Shown here: in pieces, positions 37,717 to 45,739 of the stretch
Position numbering within the stretch: the stretch's first letter is position 1
How the letters are laid out: every line of letters begins with the position of its first letter
Assembly: GCF_024171895.1 (NCBI RefSeq)
Contig: NZ_JAMTCQ010000015.1
Span: 62,001 to 126,000 of the forward strand
From: Prauserella halophila
GTDB lineage: Bacteria; Actinomycetota; Actinomycetes; Mycobacteriales; Pseudonocardiaceae
DNA: 64,000 nt
Direction of reading: 5' to 3'
Program-made: the position numbers and the translations under genes
The notes under the pieces: model-generated
What the model saw: only the letters and a program-made list of their open reading frames with translations
Databases searched by the model: none
Told to the model about the DNA's origin: nothing

Positions 37717-38229
37717 TCAGTCCTTCACGCCGGCCAGGGCCTTCTCGGCGATGGCCGTGGCGATCTCACAGGGCTTGTCGGCCGGGTCGATACCAGACAT
37801 CGACGTACTCAATGTCTCCACCGGCGCGTCCGGCCCTAAGGTCACGTCCACCAAGCACTGATCGCCTTCCGGCGGCCGGCCCTCGACGGCATCGGCTCCG
37901 CTGATCGTGATCTTCTTCGTGTCGAGGTGATCCGCCACGGTGTCCAGACCGGTGCTGACGCTCGCGGTCGAGGCGTAGTCCGCGGTGGCGTAGTAACACT
38001 GCGGACCTCGCTTCTGACCCTCGTTGAACGAGATGCCCGTCGCCTCCTTCAGGTCCGCTGCCGTCACCAACTCACACGGGGATATCGGCGAGACCTCGGG
38101 TGTGGACGGCGTGCCCGAATCATCGCCCGCGGCACCGGACGTCTGCTGCCCACAGGAAGCCAGGGCGACCCCGCCTGCCACCACACCGAAAACAGCCGAA
38201 ATTTTCCGCAAGAGCGATCCGCTGTTCAT
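37717..38229 (-). CDS. DUF3558 lipoprotein (170 aa)
   Basis: Lipid-anchored extracytoplasmic protein. Signal peptide LLRKISAVFGVVAGGVALASC with lipobox Cys at residue 26, then a Ser/Thr linker and the domain CELVTAADLKEATGISFNEG...QCYYATAD, which matches the DUF3558 pattern (a family common in Actinobacteria, function unknown). ATG 38229 follows GAAGGTGG. It is 46 bases from the upstream acidic protein gene and likely cotranscribed with the ESX-like genes. Confidence 0.85.
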   Translation of the reverse strand: MNSGSLLRKISAVFGVVAGGVALASCGQQTSGAAGDDSGTPSTPEVSPISPCELVTAADLKEATGISFNEGQKRGPQCYYATADYASTASVSTGLDTVADHLDTKKITISGADAVEGRPPEGDQCLVDVTLGPDAPVETLSTSMSGIDPADKPCEIATAIAEKALAGVKD

Positions 38230-38275
38230 CCACACCACCTTCTTTTTGCTTCGGCCACACATCAGTACCGCAGAT

Positions 38276-38752
38276 CTACGCAAACCATGGCGAACTGTCG
38301 AAGTAGTCGTCATCGTCCACCGGTGCCACTTTTCGATCGGAATCATCAACACCCCCCGATTCGCTCGAATCGTCCCCGTCAAGTCCGGAAACTTGACCAG
38401 CAATGACATCCAGTTGTTCCGGTGCAGAAACACGAGGATTCGATCGGAACGCTTCGACAACACCGGGGTCCCGCGCGAGAGAACCGTCCGCAACGGAACT
38501 CCATGTTATTTCTCCGCTGGCGACCCTGGTAGCGACTGCGCCCCATTCGGGGGTATTCCCAGCCCCTGTGACGTACGAAACAAAAAGATCGATTTCCTCG
38601 TCAGTCCGCCCTGCATCTTCGTCGTCGACCTGCGAAAGAAGCTCCTCCGACGCCCGAATATCTGATGCGACATCGTCGAGCGCCGCTTCGAGGGCACGCC
38701 GAGCCTCGATCATATCCGGCGATGACTGCACGTCAGACCGCTCGATTCTCAC
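38276..38752 (-). CDS. charged accessory protein of cassette 1, acidic-aromatic tip (158 aa)
   Basis: Unknown function. The helical N-terminal half is charged (MIEARRALEAALDDVASDIRASEELL); the middle is Ser/Gly/Asp-rich; the C-terminus ends in DDDDYFDSSPWFA. This ending aligns with those of the proteins at 54500 and 58320 ((D/E)DD(D/E)xFx4(W/Y)(F/M)x-end). GTG 38752 overlaps the upstream stop by four bases (GTGA), so translation is coupled. No signal peptide; probably a cytoplasmic partner of the upstream W-x-G protein. Confidence 0.75.
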   Translation of the reverse strand: MRIERSDVQSSPDMIEARRALEAALDDVASDIRASEELLSQVDDEDAGRTDEEIDLFVSYVTGAGNTPEWGAVATRVASGEITWSSVADGSLARDPGVVEAFRSNPRVSAPEQLDVIAGQVSGLDGDDSSESGGVDDSDRKVAPVDDDDYFDSSPWFA

Positions 38753-39639
38753 CTGACCGAGCCGCCCTTCTCCACCGACTTCGGCCCAGGGTTCAGCGTA
38801 TCGTCAATTCGCGATTTCCGTTCCTCAAGCTTCCCCTTACTTTCGCGATACTCCCTGGTCTGCTTCTCCATGCCAGCCGTACCATCACGAACGTCCTTGA
38901 TCACGGAGAAGCCGTCTTGTGTTGAATTTATATCCGGAATCGCCTTGATTGCATCGAATACCTGGACGAAGGACTTGATGTACTGCTTCACGACGTCAGT
39001 CAACTTCTGGATCGTCTTGTGTATCCCGAGAACTTGATTAACGATCTGAATAATTTCTTCAACATCCTCCCAGTAGGGGAACTTCTCAAAACCGGTGGCC
39101 ACCCACTCAACAGCTTTGGCGAAGACACCACCCAGGCTACTAATGGCACGGGTCGCGAGATCCTTGATCTTGTTGATAATCTTCTTCAGGAGCTTCACGA
39201 CAACTTCGGCCAGATTTACAAGGCCCTCCGACAGCCTGACGAACCCCGCGCCCATAAAGTCCGACATCTCTTCTGCCACAAAAAGAGCAGGACTCCAAAT
39301 GTTCTCAACGAGAGATTGAAAAGCCTCGGATGCCTGACCCTGGCTCCAAGAATCCCGTAGAACAACATGGGCATTGTCGGTCAGATTCGCCGAGATTGCA
39401 CGGAAATTGTCAGCCACATGCTTCCACGCTTCACCGTTCTCCGCAATGCGATTGAAGTCGCCGGAAATTGGTTCGACGAGAGTCGCATAGAGACCCTTGT
39501 TCTCGTCGCTGAAGAAGTTGCGCCAGAACCAATCGACTTCGTCCAGGAGGAAGTAGTCTTCCTCAAATTGTTCGGCGAGAGACTTCTTGGCAACCGTCGG
39601 AAAGAATCCCTTGACCTCTACGGTGTCCTTAAACTGCAT
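38749..39639 (-). CDS. W-x-G helical protein, ESX/type VII substrate-like (296 aa)
   Basis: Mostly helical protein with LRDSWSQGQASEAFQSL near residue 100, the W-x-G turn expected of the WXG100/LXG superfamily hairpin. Hydrophobic helices follow (about 130-165, VRLSEGLVNLAEVVVKLLKKIINKI). The N-terminus (MQFKDTVEVKGFF) has no signal peptide. ATG 39639 follows GGGGGAG and lies inside the end of the preceding gene. AT content is visibly higher than in the surrounding genes. Core ESX genes are not in the window, so secretion is an inference from family resemblance and context. Confidence 0.72.
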   Translation of the reverse strand: MQFKDTVEVKGFFPTVAKKSLAEQFEEDYFLLDEVDWFWRNFFSDENKGLYATLVEPISGDFNRIAENGEAWKHVADNFRAISANLTDNAHVVLRDSWSQGQASEAFQSLVENIWSPALFVAEEMSDFMGAGFVRLSEGLVNLAEVVVKLLKKIINKIKDLATRAISSLGGVFAKAVEWVATGFEKFPYWEDVEEIIQIVNQVLGIHKTIQKLTDVVKQYIKSFVQVFDAIKAIPDINSTQDGFSVIKDVRDGTAGMEKQTREYRESKGKLEERKSRIDDTLNPGPKSVEKGGSVR

Positions 39640-39968
39640 TAAAGTCTCCCCCTTCCGCTGGGCGCTCGATTCGCTCTTGCGCCTCGGCCTCCGCAAGGCC
39701 GTACTGCTCAGCAGCCGATAGTAGGCTGTCAGCCATTTGATTCATCTTCTTAGTGGCCATCTCGGAAATCGGTCCAAGAGTTTCTTGGCCGAACGCGGAA
39801 AACGAATCGCCAATCGGCGCAAGCAAGCCAGTAAACCCTTTGGCGCTCAGTCCTTCATACTGCGCATCAATGCGGATCACCTCAAAACCCGTCGCCAAGT
39901 CAGAGATATACTTGGCAAGATCACGCAGAACAAGTGGGTCGACTTCGTGCCCCCCCTGTAGCAGACAT
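39629..39968 (-). pseudogene. EspC/DUF2580-like small protein of cassette 1 with apparent frameshift
   Basis: From ATG 39968 (ribosome site GGAGGGGA) the frame meets a run of seven C on the plus strand (39950-39956). After it, reading continues properly only if one base is skipped: MSATGGHEVDPLVLRDLAK then YISDLATGFEVIRIDAQYEG to GDFNAV at 39629. With six bases the whole would be a protein of about 112 residues with helix-turn-helix shape and a YGLAE (YxxxE) near its end, as in the other cassettes. So it is a sequencing error, a phase-variable tract or a recent loss. Without correction only a TTG start at 39898 is available. Confidence 0.65.
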
Positions 39969-39977
39969 AATCCCCTC

Positions 39978-40025
39978 CGTAGTCGAACTACGTTCGCAGG
40001 CTACTGCTCGTGGCCACCGTGTCAA
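39978..40025 (-). promoter_or_regulatory. promoter and palindrome of cassette 1
   Basis: On the minus strand TTGACA (40025-40020), 16 bases, TAGCCT (40003-39998); the start would fall near 39991. There the palindrome CGTAGTCGAACTACG (39978-39992) lies across the start site, a candidate operator. Confidence 0.65.
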
Positions 40026-40113
40026 CTTCGCTGTAGCCGAAATCAGTGAAGCAGCCTCTCCCCACAACGATGTACACACCGGAAGCGCTCAGGACGTGCC
40101 CAGCTCACCCATC

Positions 40114-41160
40114 TCAGACCAGCACCGTGTCCACGGGCAGGCCGGGGTTGGCGGACAGGTCGAGGGAGCTGGGCTTGTGGCCCGCGGCAGCGACGTGGGC
40201 GCCGAGGGCGGCGATCATCGCGCCGTTGTCGGTGCACAGCCGGGGCCGCGGGAGGCGCAGCTCGATGCCGGCCTCGGCGCAGCGCTCCCGCGCCAACGTC
40301 GACAGCCGCGAGTTCGCCGCCACTCCACCGGAGACGACGAGCGTGCCGATACCGGCCTCGGTCGCGGCGCGCACCGCCTTCGCGGTGAGCACGTCGGCGA
40401 CGGCCTCCTGGAACGACGCGGCGACGTCGGCGACCGGCACCTGCTCGCCGCGTTCCTGCGCACCTTCGACCCACCGGGCGACAGCGGTCTTCAGGCCCGA
40501 GAACGAGAAGTCGAACTTCGGGTCCCGCGGGCCCGTCATGCCGCGGGGGAACGCGATCGCCTGCGGATCACCGTCACGGGCGGCCTTGTCGATCGGCGGG
40601 CCGCCGGGGTACGGCAGGTCGAGCAGCCTGGCGACCTTGTCGTAGGCCTCCCCCGCCGCATCGTCCACAGTGGAACCGAGTTCGGTGATCGTGCCCGCGA
40701 TGTCGTCGACCCGCAGCAGCTGCGTGTGCCCGCCGGAGACGAGCAGCGCCAGGCACGGCGTCGGCAACGGTCCGTGCTGCAGCGTGTCGACGGCGATGTG
40801 GCCCGCGAGGTGGTTGACGCCGTACAGCGGCACGTCGAGCGCCGCCGCGTAGGCCTTCGCCGCGGACACACCCACCAGCAGCGCGCCTGCCAGCCCGGGA
40901 CCGGCGGTCACGGCGACCGTGTCCACATCGGACATCGACAGTCCGGCGGTGTCGAACGCGCGCTGGGTCGTCGGCACCATCGCCTCGAGGTGCGCCCGGC
41001 TGGCGATCTCCGGTACGACGCCGCCGAACCGCGCGTGCTGCTGGACGCTCGAGGCGACCTCGTCGGCCAGCAGCTCCACGGTGCCGTCGTCGTGGGCGGC
41101 GACCAGTCCGACACCGGTCTCGTCGCACGAGCTCTCGATGCCCATGATGATCTTCGCCAT
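40114..41160 (-). CDS. tsaD: tRNA t6A threonylcarbamoyltransferase TsaD (348 aa)
   Basis: Transfers the threonylcarbamoyl group to A37 of ANN-decoding tRNAs, with TsaB and Tsa[24 protein letters not shown] (metal-binding His pair), [21 protein letters not shown] and [12 protein letters not shown] are the family marks. ATG 41160 overlaps the rimI stop by four bases. In M. tuberculosis this gene is next to groES; here a 7-kb stretch intervenes. Confidence 0.96.
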   Translation of the reverse strand: MAKIIMGIESSCDETGVGLVAAHDDGTVELLADEVASSVQQHARFGGVVPEIASRAHLEAMVPTTQRAFDTAGLSMSDVDTVAVTAGPGLAGALLVGVSAAKAYAAALDVPLYGVNHLAGHIAVDTLQHGPLPTPCLALLVSGGHTQLLRVDDIAGTITELGSTVDDAAGEAYDKVARLLDLPYPGGPPIDKAARDGDPQAIAFPRGMTGPRDPKFDFSFSGLKTAVARWVEGAQERGEQVPVADVAASFQEAVADVLTAKAVRAATEAGIGTLVVSGGVAANSRLSTLARERCAEAGIELRLPRPRLCTDNGAMIAALGAHVAAAGHKPSSLDLSANPGLPVDTVLV

Positions 41161-41735
41161 CAGCGGCCGTCCTCCTGTCGCTGGCCGGTGATCGCGTCCC
41201 GGCGCATCGTGTAGGCGTCGGCGCCGGAAGGCTGGTAGTAGCCCTTGCGCACGCCGAGTCGTTCGAATCCGTGCTCGCCGTACAGCCCGATCGCGCTGTC
41301 GTTGTCGACGCGCACCTCGAGAAAGACCTGCGCGGCCAGTTCGTCGGCCTTCGCCAGCACCGCGCGCAGCAGCGCCTTGCCGACACCGGTGCCCTGGTGC
41401 TCCGGGCGGACGCCGATGGTGTGCAGGCTCGTCTCGTAGTCGCCGCGCTTGCCCATGATCGCGAGGCCCGCGTAGCCGAGCACGTGCTCGTCGCCGTCGC
41501 GAACGGACCCCTCGACGGCGACGAGGTAGTGGCCGCCGAGATCGAGTTCGCTGTGGAACGCGGCGGGCGGCCACGGGCTGTCCCCGGCGAACAGCACCGT
41601 CTCGATCTCCGCGCACGCACGGACGTGCCGCCTGCGCATCGGCTCCAACCGCACGGGCGCCGCGCCGTCGGGGTTCCCGGCCTCGGGGTTCACGGTGCCG
41701 TCGGGGTTCGCGGGAGTGCTCCGGCCGGGCATCAT
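41160..41735 (-). CDS. rimI: ribosomal-protein-alanine N-acetyltransferase RimI (191 aa)
   Basis: GNAT acetyltransferase. After a variable 30-residue N-terminus the domain starts at [18 protein letters not shown]; acetyl-CoA loop [20 protein letters not shown] (R/Q-x-x-G-x-G/A) and [28 protein letters not shown] are diagnostic. In E. coli RimI acetylates the N-terminus of ribosomal protein S18; the mycobacterial enzyme has broader use. ATG 41735 overlaps the tsaB stop (ATGA). Operon tsaB-rimI-tsaD. Confidence 0.92.
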   Translation of the reverse strand: MMPGRSTPANPDGTVNPEAGNPDGAAPVRLEPMRRRHVRACAEIETVLFAGDSPWPPAAFHSELDLGGHYLVAVEGSVRDGDEHVLGYAGLAIMGKRGDYETSLHTIGVRPEHQGTGVGKALLRAVLAKADELAAQVFLEVRVDNDSAIGLYGEHGFERLGVRKGYYQPSGADAYTMRRDAITGQRQEDGR

Positions 41736-42457
41736 GCCGTCACCCGCTTGCGGGGCGTCGGTTCGGCGGCGTGGGGCCTGCGCAGGTACAACGGTGTCAG
41801 CGGCCCCGGCTCGCGCGCCGTGAGGATCTCCGCCGCGGCTGCGCGCACGACGCCCTCCGGCGTCGGCTGTTCGTGGTCGGCGACGTGCCCCGCCGTCTCG
41901 GGCACCTCGGCGCGCGACCCGACGTGCGGACCGTCGGTGCGCGCCCCCGAGGCGTCGTAGGTCGCCCAGTACACCTCGCGGCGGCGGGCGTCGGTGACGA
42001 CCAGGGCGGGGCAGGCCGGACCGGCGGCGATCGCATCGAGCGTGCACACCGGGTAGGCCGGAACGCCGAGGCTGTGTGCCAGCGCCGCGCCCGTGACCAG
42101 GCCCGCCCGCAGCCCGGTGTACGGCCCGGGACCGGTACCCACGGCGACGGCGCCGAGATCGGCGAGTGTGATCCCGGCGTCGGCGGTGGCCTCGAGCAGG
42201 TGCGGGGTGAGCAGCTCGCCGTGTGCCCGCGGGTCGACGGTCACGCGCGCGGCCACCTGTTCGACGACGGGTCGTGCGGCGGCAACAGCGGTGGCGCCGT
42301 CGGCCGCGGCGCTGTTGGCATCGGTACCGCCGGCAACGGCACGGGCGGCCTCGGTGTCGCCGGCCTCGGTGTCGCCGGTCGTGCCCGCCGGGCCGGACAA
42401 CCGGACGATCCCGGCGGTCACCGCGGGCGTGGCGGTGTCAAGGGCGAGAATCAGCAC
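41732..42457 (-). CDS. tsaB: tRNA t6A biosynthesis protein TsaB (241 aa)
   Basis: Pseudo-ATPase partner of Tsa[17 protein letters not shown] at the start, [25 protein letters not shown] in the middle and [18 protein letters not shown] are characteristic. A low-complexity insert (about residues 22-65, [18 protein letters not shown]...) is unusual and repeat-derived. GTG 42457. First gene of the tsaB-rimI-tsaD operon; divergent from the acyl-CoA ligase that separates it from tsaE. Confidence 0.93.
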   Translation of the reverse strand: MLILALDTATPAVTAGIVRLSGPAGTTGDTEAGDTEAARAVAGGTDANSAAADGATAVAAARPVVEQVAARVTVDPRAHGELLTPHLLEATADAGITLADLGAVAVGTGPGPYTGLRAGLVTGAALAHSLGVPAYPVCTLDAIAAGPACPALVVTDARRREVYWATYDASGARTDGPHVGSRAEVPETAGHVADHEQPTPEGVVRAAAAEILTAREPGPLTPLYLRRPHAAEPTPRKRVTA

Positions 42458-42565
42458 CCTTCGAGCGTACGACGTCGCGGGGACCGCGCTGTGCGAGAGG
42501 ATGGGTGCAGTCGGCCGGAGGCGCGAGCGGTCTCCCGGCCGGATCGACCGCAAGGAGGCGCACCG

Positions 42566-44089
42566 GTGCTTTTTCCCGCGTTGCACGACCGCCGTGAGAC
42601 GACTGCGCTGAGGTTCGGCGACCGCAGCCTGACCTACGCCGAACTGGCGACCGCGGCGGCGGCCCTCGCCGAACGGCTGACGGCACGGCTCCGCTCCGGA
42701 ATTCCCGCAGGCGCCGCGGACGCCCAGGGCGGGTCCGGGCGGGTCGCCGTGTGGGCGACGCCGACGCTCGAGACGGCCGTCGCCGTGGTGGGCGGACTGG
42801 CCGCAGGGACACCGGTGGTGCCCATCAACCCGAAGATCGGCGAGCGCGAACTCGCCCACATCGTCGGCGATTCCGCACCGGAACTCGTGCTCGCCGCCCC
42901 CGGCGACCGGCTGCCGGAGGGGCTGGCCACGACAGCGCGCCTCGACGTCGACGTCCTCACCGGCACCCGCACCGACAGCGCGGCACCTTCGGACGGGGAC
43001 GTGCTGCCCGCCGACGGGGATGCGCTGCCCGACGAACCCGCCGCCGATACGCCCGCGGTGATCGTCTACACCTCCGGCACGACGGGCGCTCCGAAGGGCG
43101 TGGTGCATCCGCGGCGGTCGATCGCCGTGACGCTCGACGCCCTCGAGGACGCGTGGCAGTGGACGTCGGCCGACACCGTGGTGCACGGGCTGCCGCTGTT
43201 CCACGTGCACGGGCTGATCCTCGGCGTGCTCGGCCCGCTGCGCCGCGGCGGCACGGTGTGGCACCTCGGCACGTTCTCCACGGCCGCCCTGACCGACGCG
43301 CTGGCGAACGGCGCCACCATGATGTTCGGCGTCCCGACGATGTACCACCGGATCGCCGACGAGGTGGAGGCCGACCCGGCGCTGGCCGAGGCCCTGCGCG
43401 GCGCACGGCTCCTCGTCTCCGGATCGGCCGCACTGCCGGTGCACGACCAGCAGCGCATCCACGCCGCGACGGGCCAGCGTGTCGTCGAGCGCTACGGCAT
43501 GTCCGAGACGATGATGAACACCAGCGTCCGCGCCGACGGCGAGCGTAAACCGGGTACGGTCGGCGTTCCGCTGCGCGGGGTCGAGCTGCGGCTGGTCGAC
43601 GAGTCGGGCGCGGTGATCGAGGTGTGGGACGGCGAGACCGTCGGCGAGATCGAGGTGCGCGGGCCGAACCTGTTCACCGAGTACCTGAACCGGCCGGACG
43701 CCACTTCGGAGGCCTTCCACGACTCGTGGTTCCGCACCGGCGACATGGCCACTCGGGACGCCGACGGGTACGTGAAGATCGTGGGCCGCAAGGGGTCCGA
43801 CATCATCAAGTCCGGCGGCTACAAGATCGGCGCCGGCGAGATCGAGAACGCGCTCATCGAACATCCCGGAGTGGCCGAGGCGGCGGTGACCGGCGAGCCG
43901 GACGGCGATCTCGGCGAGCGGATCGTGGCGTGGGTCGTGCCGGCCGGCGCCGCGCCGGACGAGGCCGAGCTCGCCGACCACGTGGCCCGCCTGCTGACGC
44001 CGCACAAGCGGCCGCGCGTCGTACGGTTCCTGGATCGGCTGCCGCGTAACGACATGGGCAAGCTGATGAAACGGTCGCTGCCCGGCTGA
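42566..44089 (+). CDS. acyl-CoA/malonyl-CoA ligase, FadD36/MatB-like (507 aa)
   Basis: ANL-superfamily adenylating enzyme. Motifs: VIVYTSGTTGAPKGVVHP (AMP-binding P-loop), ERYGMSETMMNTS (A5), SWFRTGDMATRDADGYVKIVGRKGSDIIKSGGYKIGAGEIE (hinge and A8) and RNDMGKLMKRSL with the catalytic Lys near the C-terminus. The pattern LPLFHVHGLILGVLGPLR and ADGERKPGTVGVPL is close to mycobacterial FadD36 and MatB malonyl-CoA synthetases as I recall them, so a short dicarboxylic acid is the likely substrate. GTG 42566 follows AAGGAGG. It lies between tsaB and tsaE on the opposite strand. Confidence 0.85.
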   Translation: MLFPALHDRRETTALRFGDRSLTYAELATAAAALAERLTARLRSGIPAGAADAQGGSGRVAVWATPTLETAVAVVGGLAAGTPVVPINPKIGERELAHIVGDSAPELVLAAPGDRLPEGLATTARLDVDVLTGTRTDSAAPSDGDVLPADGDALPDEPAADTPAVIVYTSGTTGAPKGVVHPRRSIAVTLDALEDAWQWTSADTVVHGLPLFHVHGLILGVLGPLRRGGTVWHLGTFSTAALTDALANGATMMFGVPTMYHRIADEVEADPALAEALRGARLLVSGSAALPVHDQQRIHAATGQRVVERYGMSETMMNTSVRADGERKPGTVGVPLRGVELRLVDESGAVIEVWDGETVGEIEVRGPNLFTEYLNRPDATSEAFHDSWFRTGDMATRDADGYVKIVGRKGSDIIKSGGYKIGAGEIENALIEHPGVAEAAVTGEPDGDLGERIVAWVVPAGAAPDEAELADHVARLLTPHKRPRVVRFLDRLPRNDMGKLMKRSLPG

Positions 44090-44122
44090 CCTGCCTGGTC
44101 CCGCCCGGGACGATCGATGCCC

Positions 44123-44185
44123 CTGGAACCTGCAACACGGTCCCTGGAAACTGCAACACGGCCCCCGGAAACTGCAACACGGCGG
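44123..44185. repeat. 21-bp tandem repeat CTGGAAACTGCAACACGG, 3 units
   Basis: Units at 44123, 44144 and 44165. Each contains GCAACACGG followed by a CC-rich stretch and GGAA, the same repeat as at 18558-18641. Lies in the convergent gap between the ligase gene and tsaE. Confidence 0.85.
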
Positions 44186-44279
44186 TTGTTCGTCTGCACC
44201 GTGCCCGCCCACGGACCCACACCGGCACCATTCGCATGAGGGGTGGCGGTCGGGCGACGGTGGGCGCAGGACACGCGGG

Positions 44280-44735
44280 TCAGGAGAGGGAGTCGACTCG
44301 GGTCGTCCAGGTGCCGTGGGGTTCGACGGTGACGGTGCGGGTGTCGTCGGGGTGGCGGTCGATGCGGACGACCAGCCGGTCCTCCGACAGCGGTTCGGCC
44401 AGCCCTTCGCCCCATTCCACGACGACCGCCGACGACTCCAGTTCCGCGTCCAGGTCGAGGTCGTCCAGTTCGGACAGATCGCCGCCGAGGCGATAGGCGT
44501 CGACGTGCACGAGCGCGGCGCCGCCGTCACCGGCGGGGTGCACGCGCGCGAGCACGAACGTCGGCGAGCTGACGCGGCCGGACACGCCCATACCGTCGGC
44601 GATTCCGCGCGTCATCGTCGTCTTGCCCGCGCCGAGCGAACCGGCCAGCAGCACGAGATCACCCGCCCGCAGCCGCCGGCCCAACGACCGTCCGAACCGG
44701 ATCGCGTCGTCCGCGGTACTGAGTTCGATGGTCAC
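44280..44735 (-). CDS. tsaE: tRNA t6A biosynthesis ATPase TsaE (151 aa)
   Basis: Small ATPase needed for t6A synthesis. Walker A GSLGAGKTT, SSPTFVLARVH and HVDAYRLGG are the family pattern, with VVVEWGEGLAEPL downstream. GTG 44735 is chosen because it overlaps the stop of the upstream hydrolase (GTGA) and gives the usual length; upstream in-frame GTG codons would add residues made of the repeat at the end of that gene. Confidence 0.93.
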   Translation of the reverse strand: MTIELSTADDAIRFGRSLGRRLRAGDLVLLAGSLGAGKTTMTRGIADGMGVSGRVSSPTFVLARVHPAGDGGAALVHVDAYRLGGDLSELDDLDLDAELESSAVVVEWGEGLAEPLSEDRLVVRIDRHPDDTRTVTVEPHGTWTTRVDSLS

Positions 44736-45739
44736 CGGCGCCACCACCTCGCCTTCCGTGTCGCCTTCCGTGTCGCCTTCCTCTGACTCCTGACACCGGC
44801 GCACCGCTGCACCAGTTCGATCACGTGCCGGTTGACCTCGTCCGGCTGTTCCAGGTGCAGCATGTGGCCGGCACCGGGCAGCCGCAGCAGCGACGCGTCC
44901 GGCATCTCGGCGACGATGCGCTCGGTGTGCGCCTGCGGCGTGATGCGGTCGGCGTCCCCGCCGACGACGAGCGTGTGCACGTGCGCCAGCCCTGCCAGCG
45001 CGGCGTAGCGGTCGTGGGTGCCGAACGTGTCGGCGAAGGCCGCCAACTGCTTCACCGACGACACCGCCAACATCTCCTGCATGAACGACACGACCTCGGA
45101 CGGCACGTCGTGTTTACCGAACGCGAGGTGCCGCACCGCGGTGCGCGTCAGCTGACCGCCTGCGGCGCGCACGAATTCGACGATCCCCGGCTGCCATCCG
45201 GCGAGTCCGCCGACGCTGCGGGTGAACGGATTCTTCCGGGACAGCAACGATTTCGGCAGTCCGTGGCTGCCGACCTCGCCGGCGGCGGTGGCCAGCAGCG
45301 CGACGCCGCGAACCTGGGAGGCGAACAGCTGCGGAACCTGCTGGACGAGTTCCATCAGCACCATGCCGCCCATCGAATGTCCCATCAGGACGATCGCATC
45401 GTCGGGGGCGACGGCACGGATCACGGAGTGCAGATCGGCGGCGAGCTGTTCGATGGTGCACGCCGATTCGTCCGCGGGCGCGGATTCGCCGTGCCCGCGG
45501 TGGTCGTAATAGACCTGCCGCACGCGCGGATCGTCGAGCGCGGTCAGCGCCTTCCGCTGGAAGTGCCAACTTCTGCGGGACAGCCCGAATCCGTGCACGC
45601 CGATGACCGTCAGCGCGTGGTTGCCGCCCGCGGCCGGCACCTCCTCGACGGTGAGCGGGGTGCCGTCGTCGACGGCCACCCGCGACACCTTGCCGTCGTC
45701 GAACACACCGAGACGGGTCGCGGCGTCCTCGGCCGTCAC
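44732..45739 (-). CDS. alpha/beta hydrolase between alr and tsaE (335 aa)
   Basis: Alpha/beta hydrolase: GVHGFGLSRRSWHFQ oxyanion region, MGHSMGGMVLMEL (nucleophile Ser), acid in VVGGDADRITP and His in LPGAGHMLHLEQP. Substrate unknown; in mycobacteria a hydrolase gene also lies in the alr-tsaE interval, which suggests conserved context. The last residues repeat KATR (12-bp DNA repeats) and look dispensable. GTG 45739 overlaps the alr stop by four bases, and its own stop overlaps tsaE. Confidence 0.87.
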   Translation of the reverse strand: MTAEDAATRLGVFDDGKVSRVAVDDGTPLTVEEVPAAGGNHALTVIGVHGFGLSRRSWHFQRKALTALDDPRVRQVYYDHRGHGESAPADESACTIEQLAADLHSVIRAVAPDDAIVLMGHSMGGMVLMELVQQVPQLFASQVRGVALLATAAGEVGSHGLPKSLLSRKNPFTRSVGGLAGWQPGIVEFVRAAGGQLTRTAVRHLAFGKHDVPSEVVSFMQEMLAVSSVKQLAAFADTFGTHDRYAALAGLAHVHTLVVGGDADRITPQAHTERIVAEMPDASLLRLPGAGHMLHLEQPDEVNRHVIELVQRCAGVRSQRKATRKATRKARWWRR

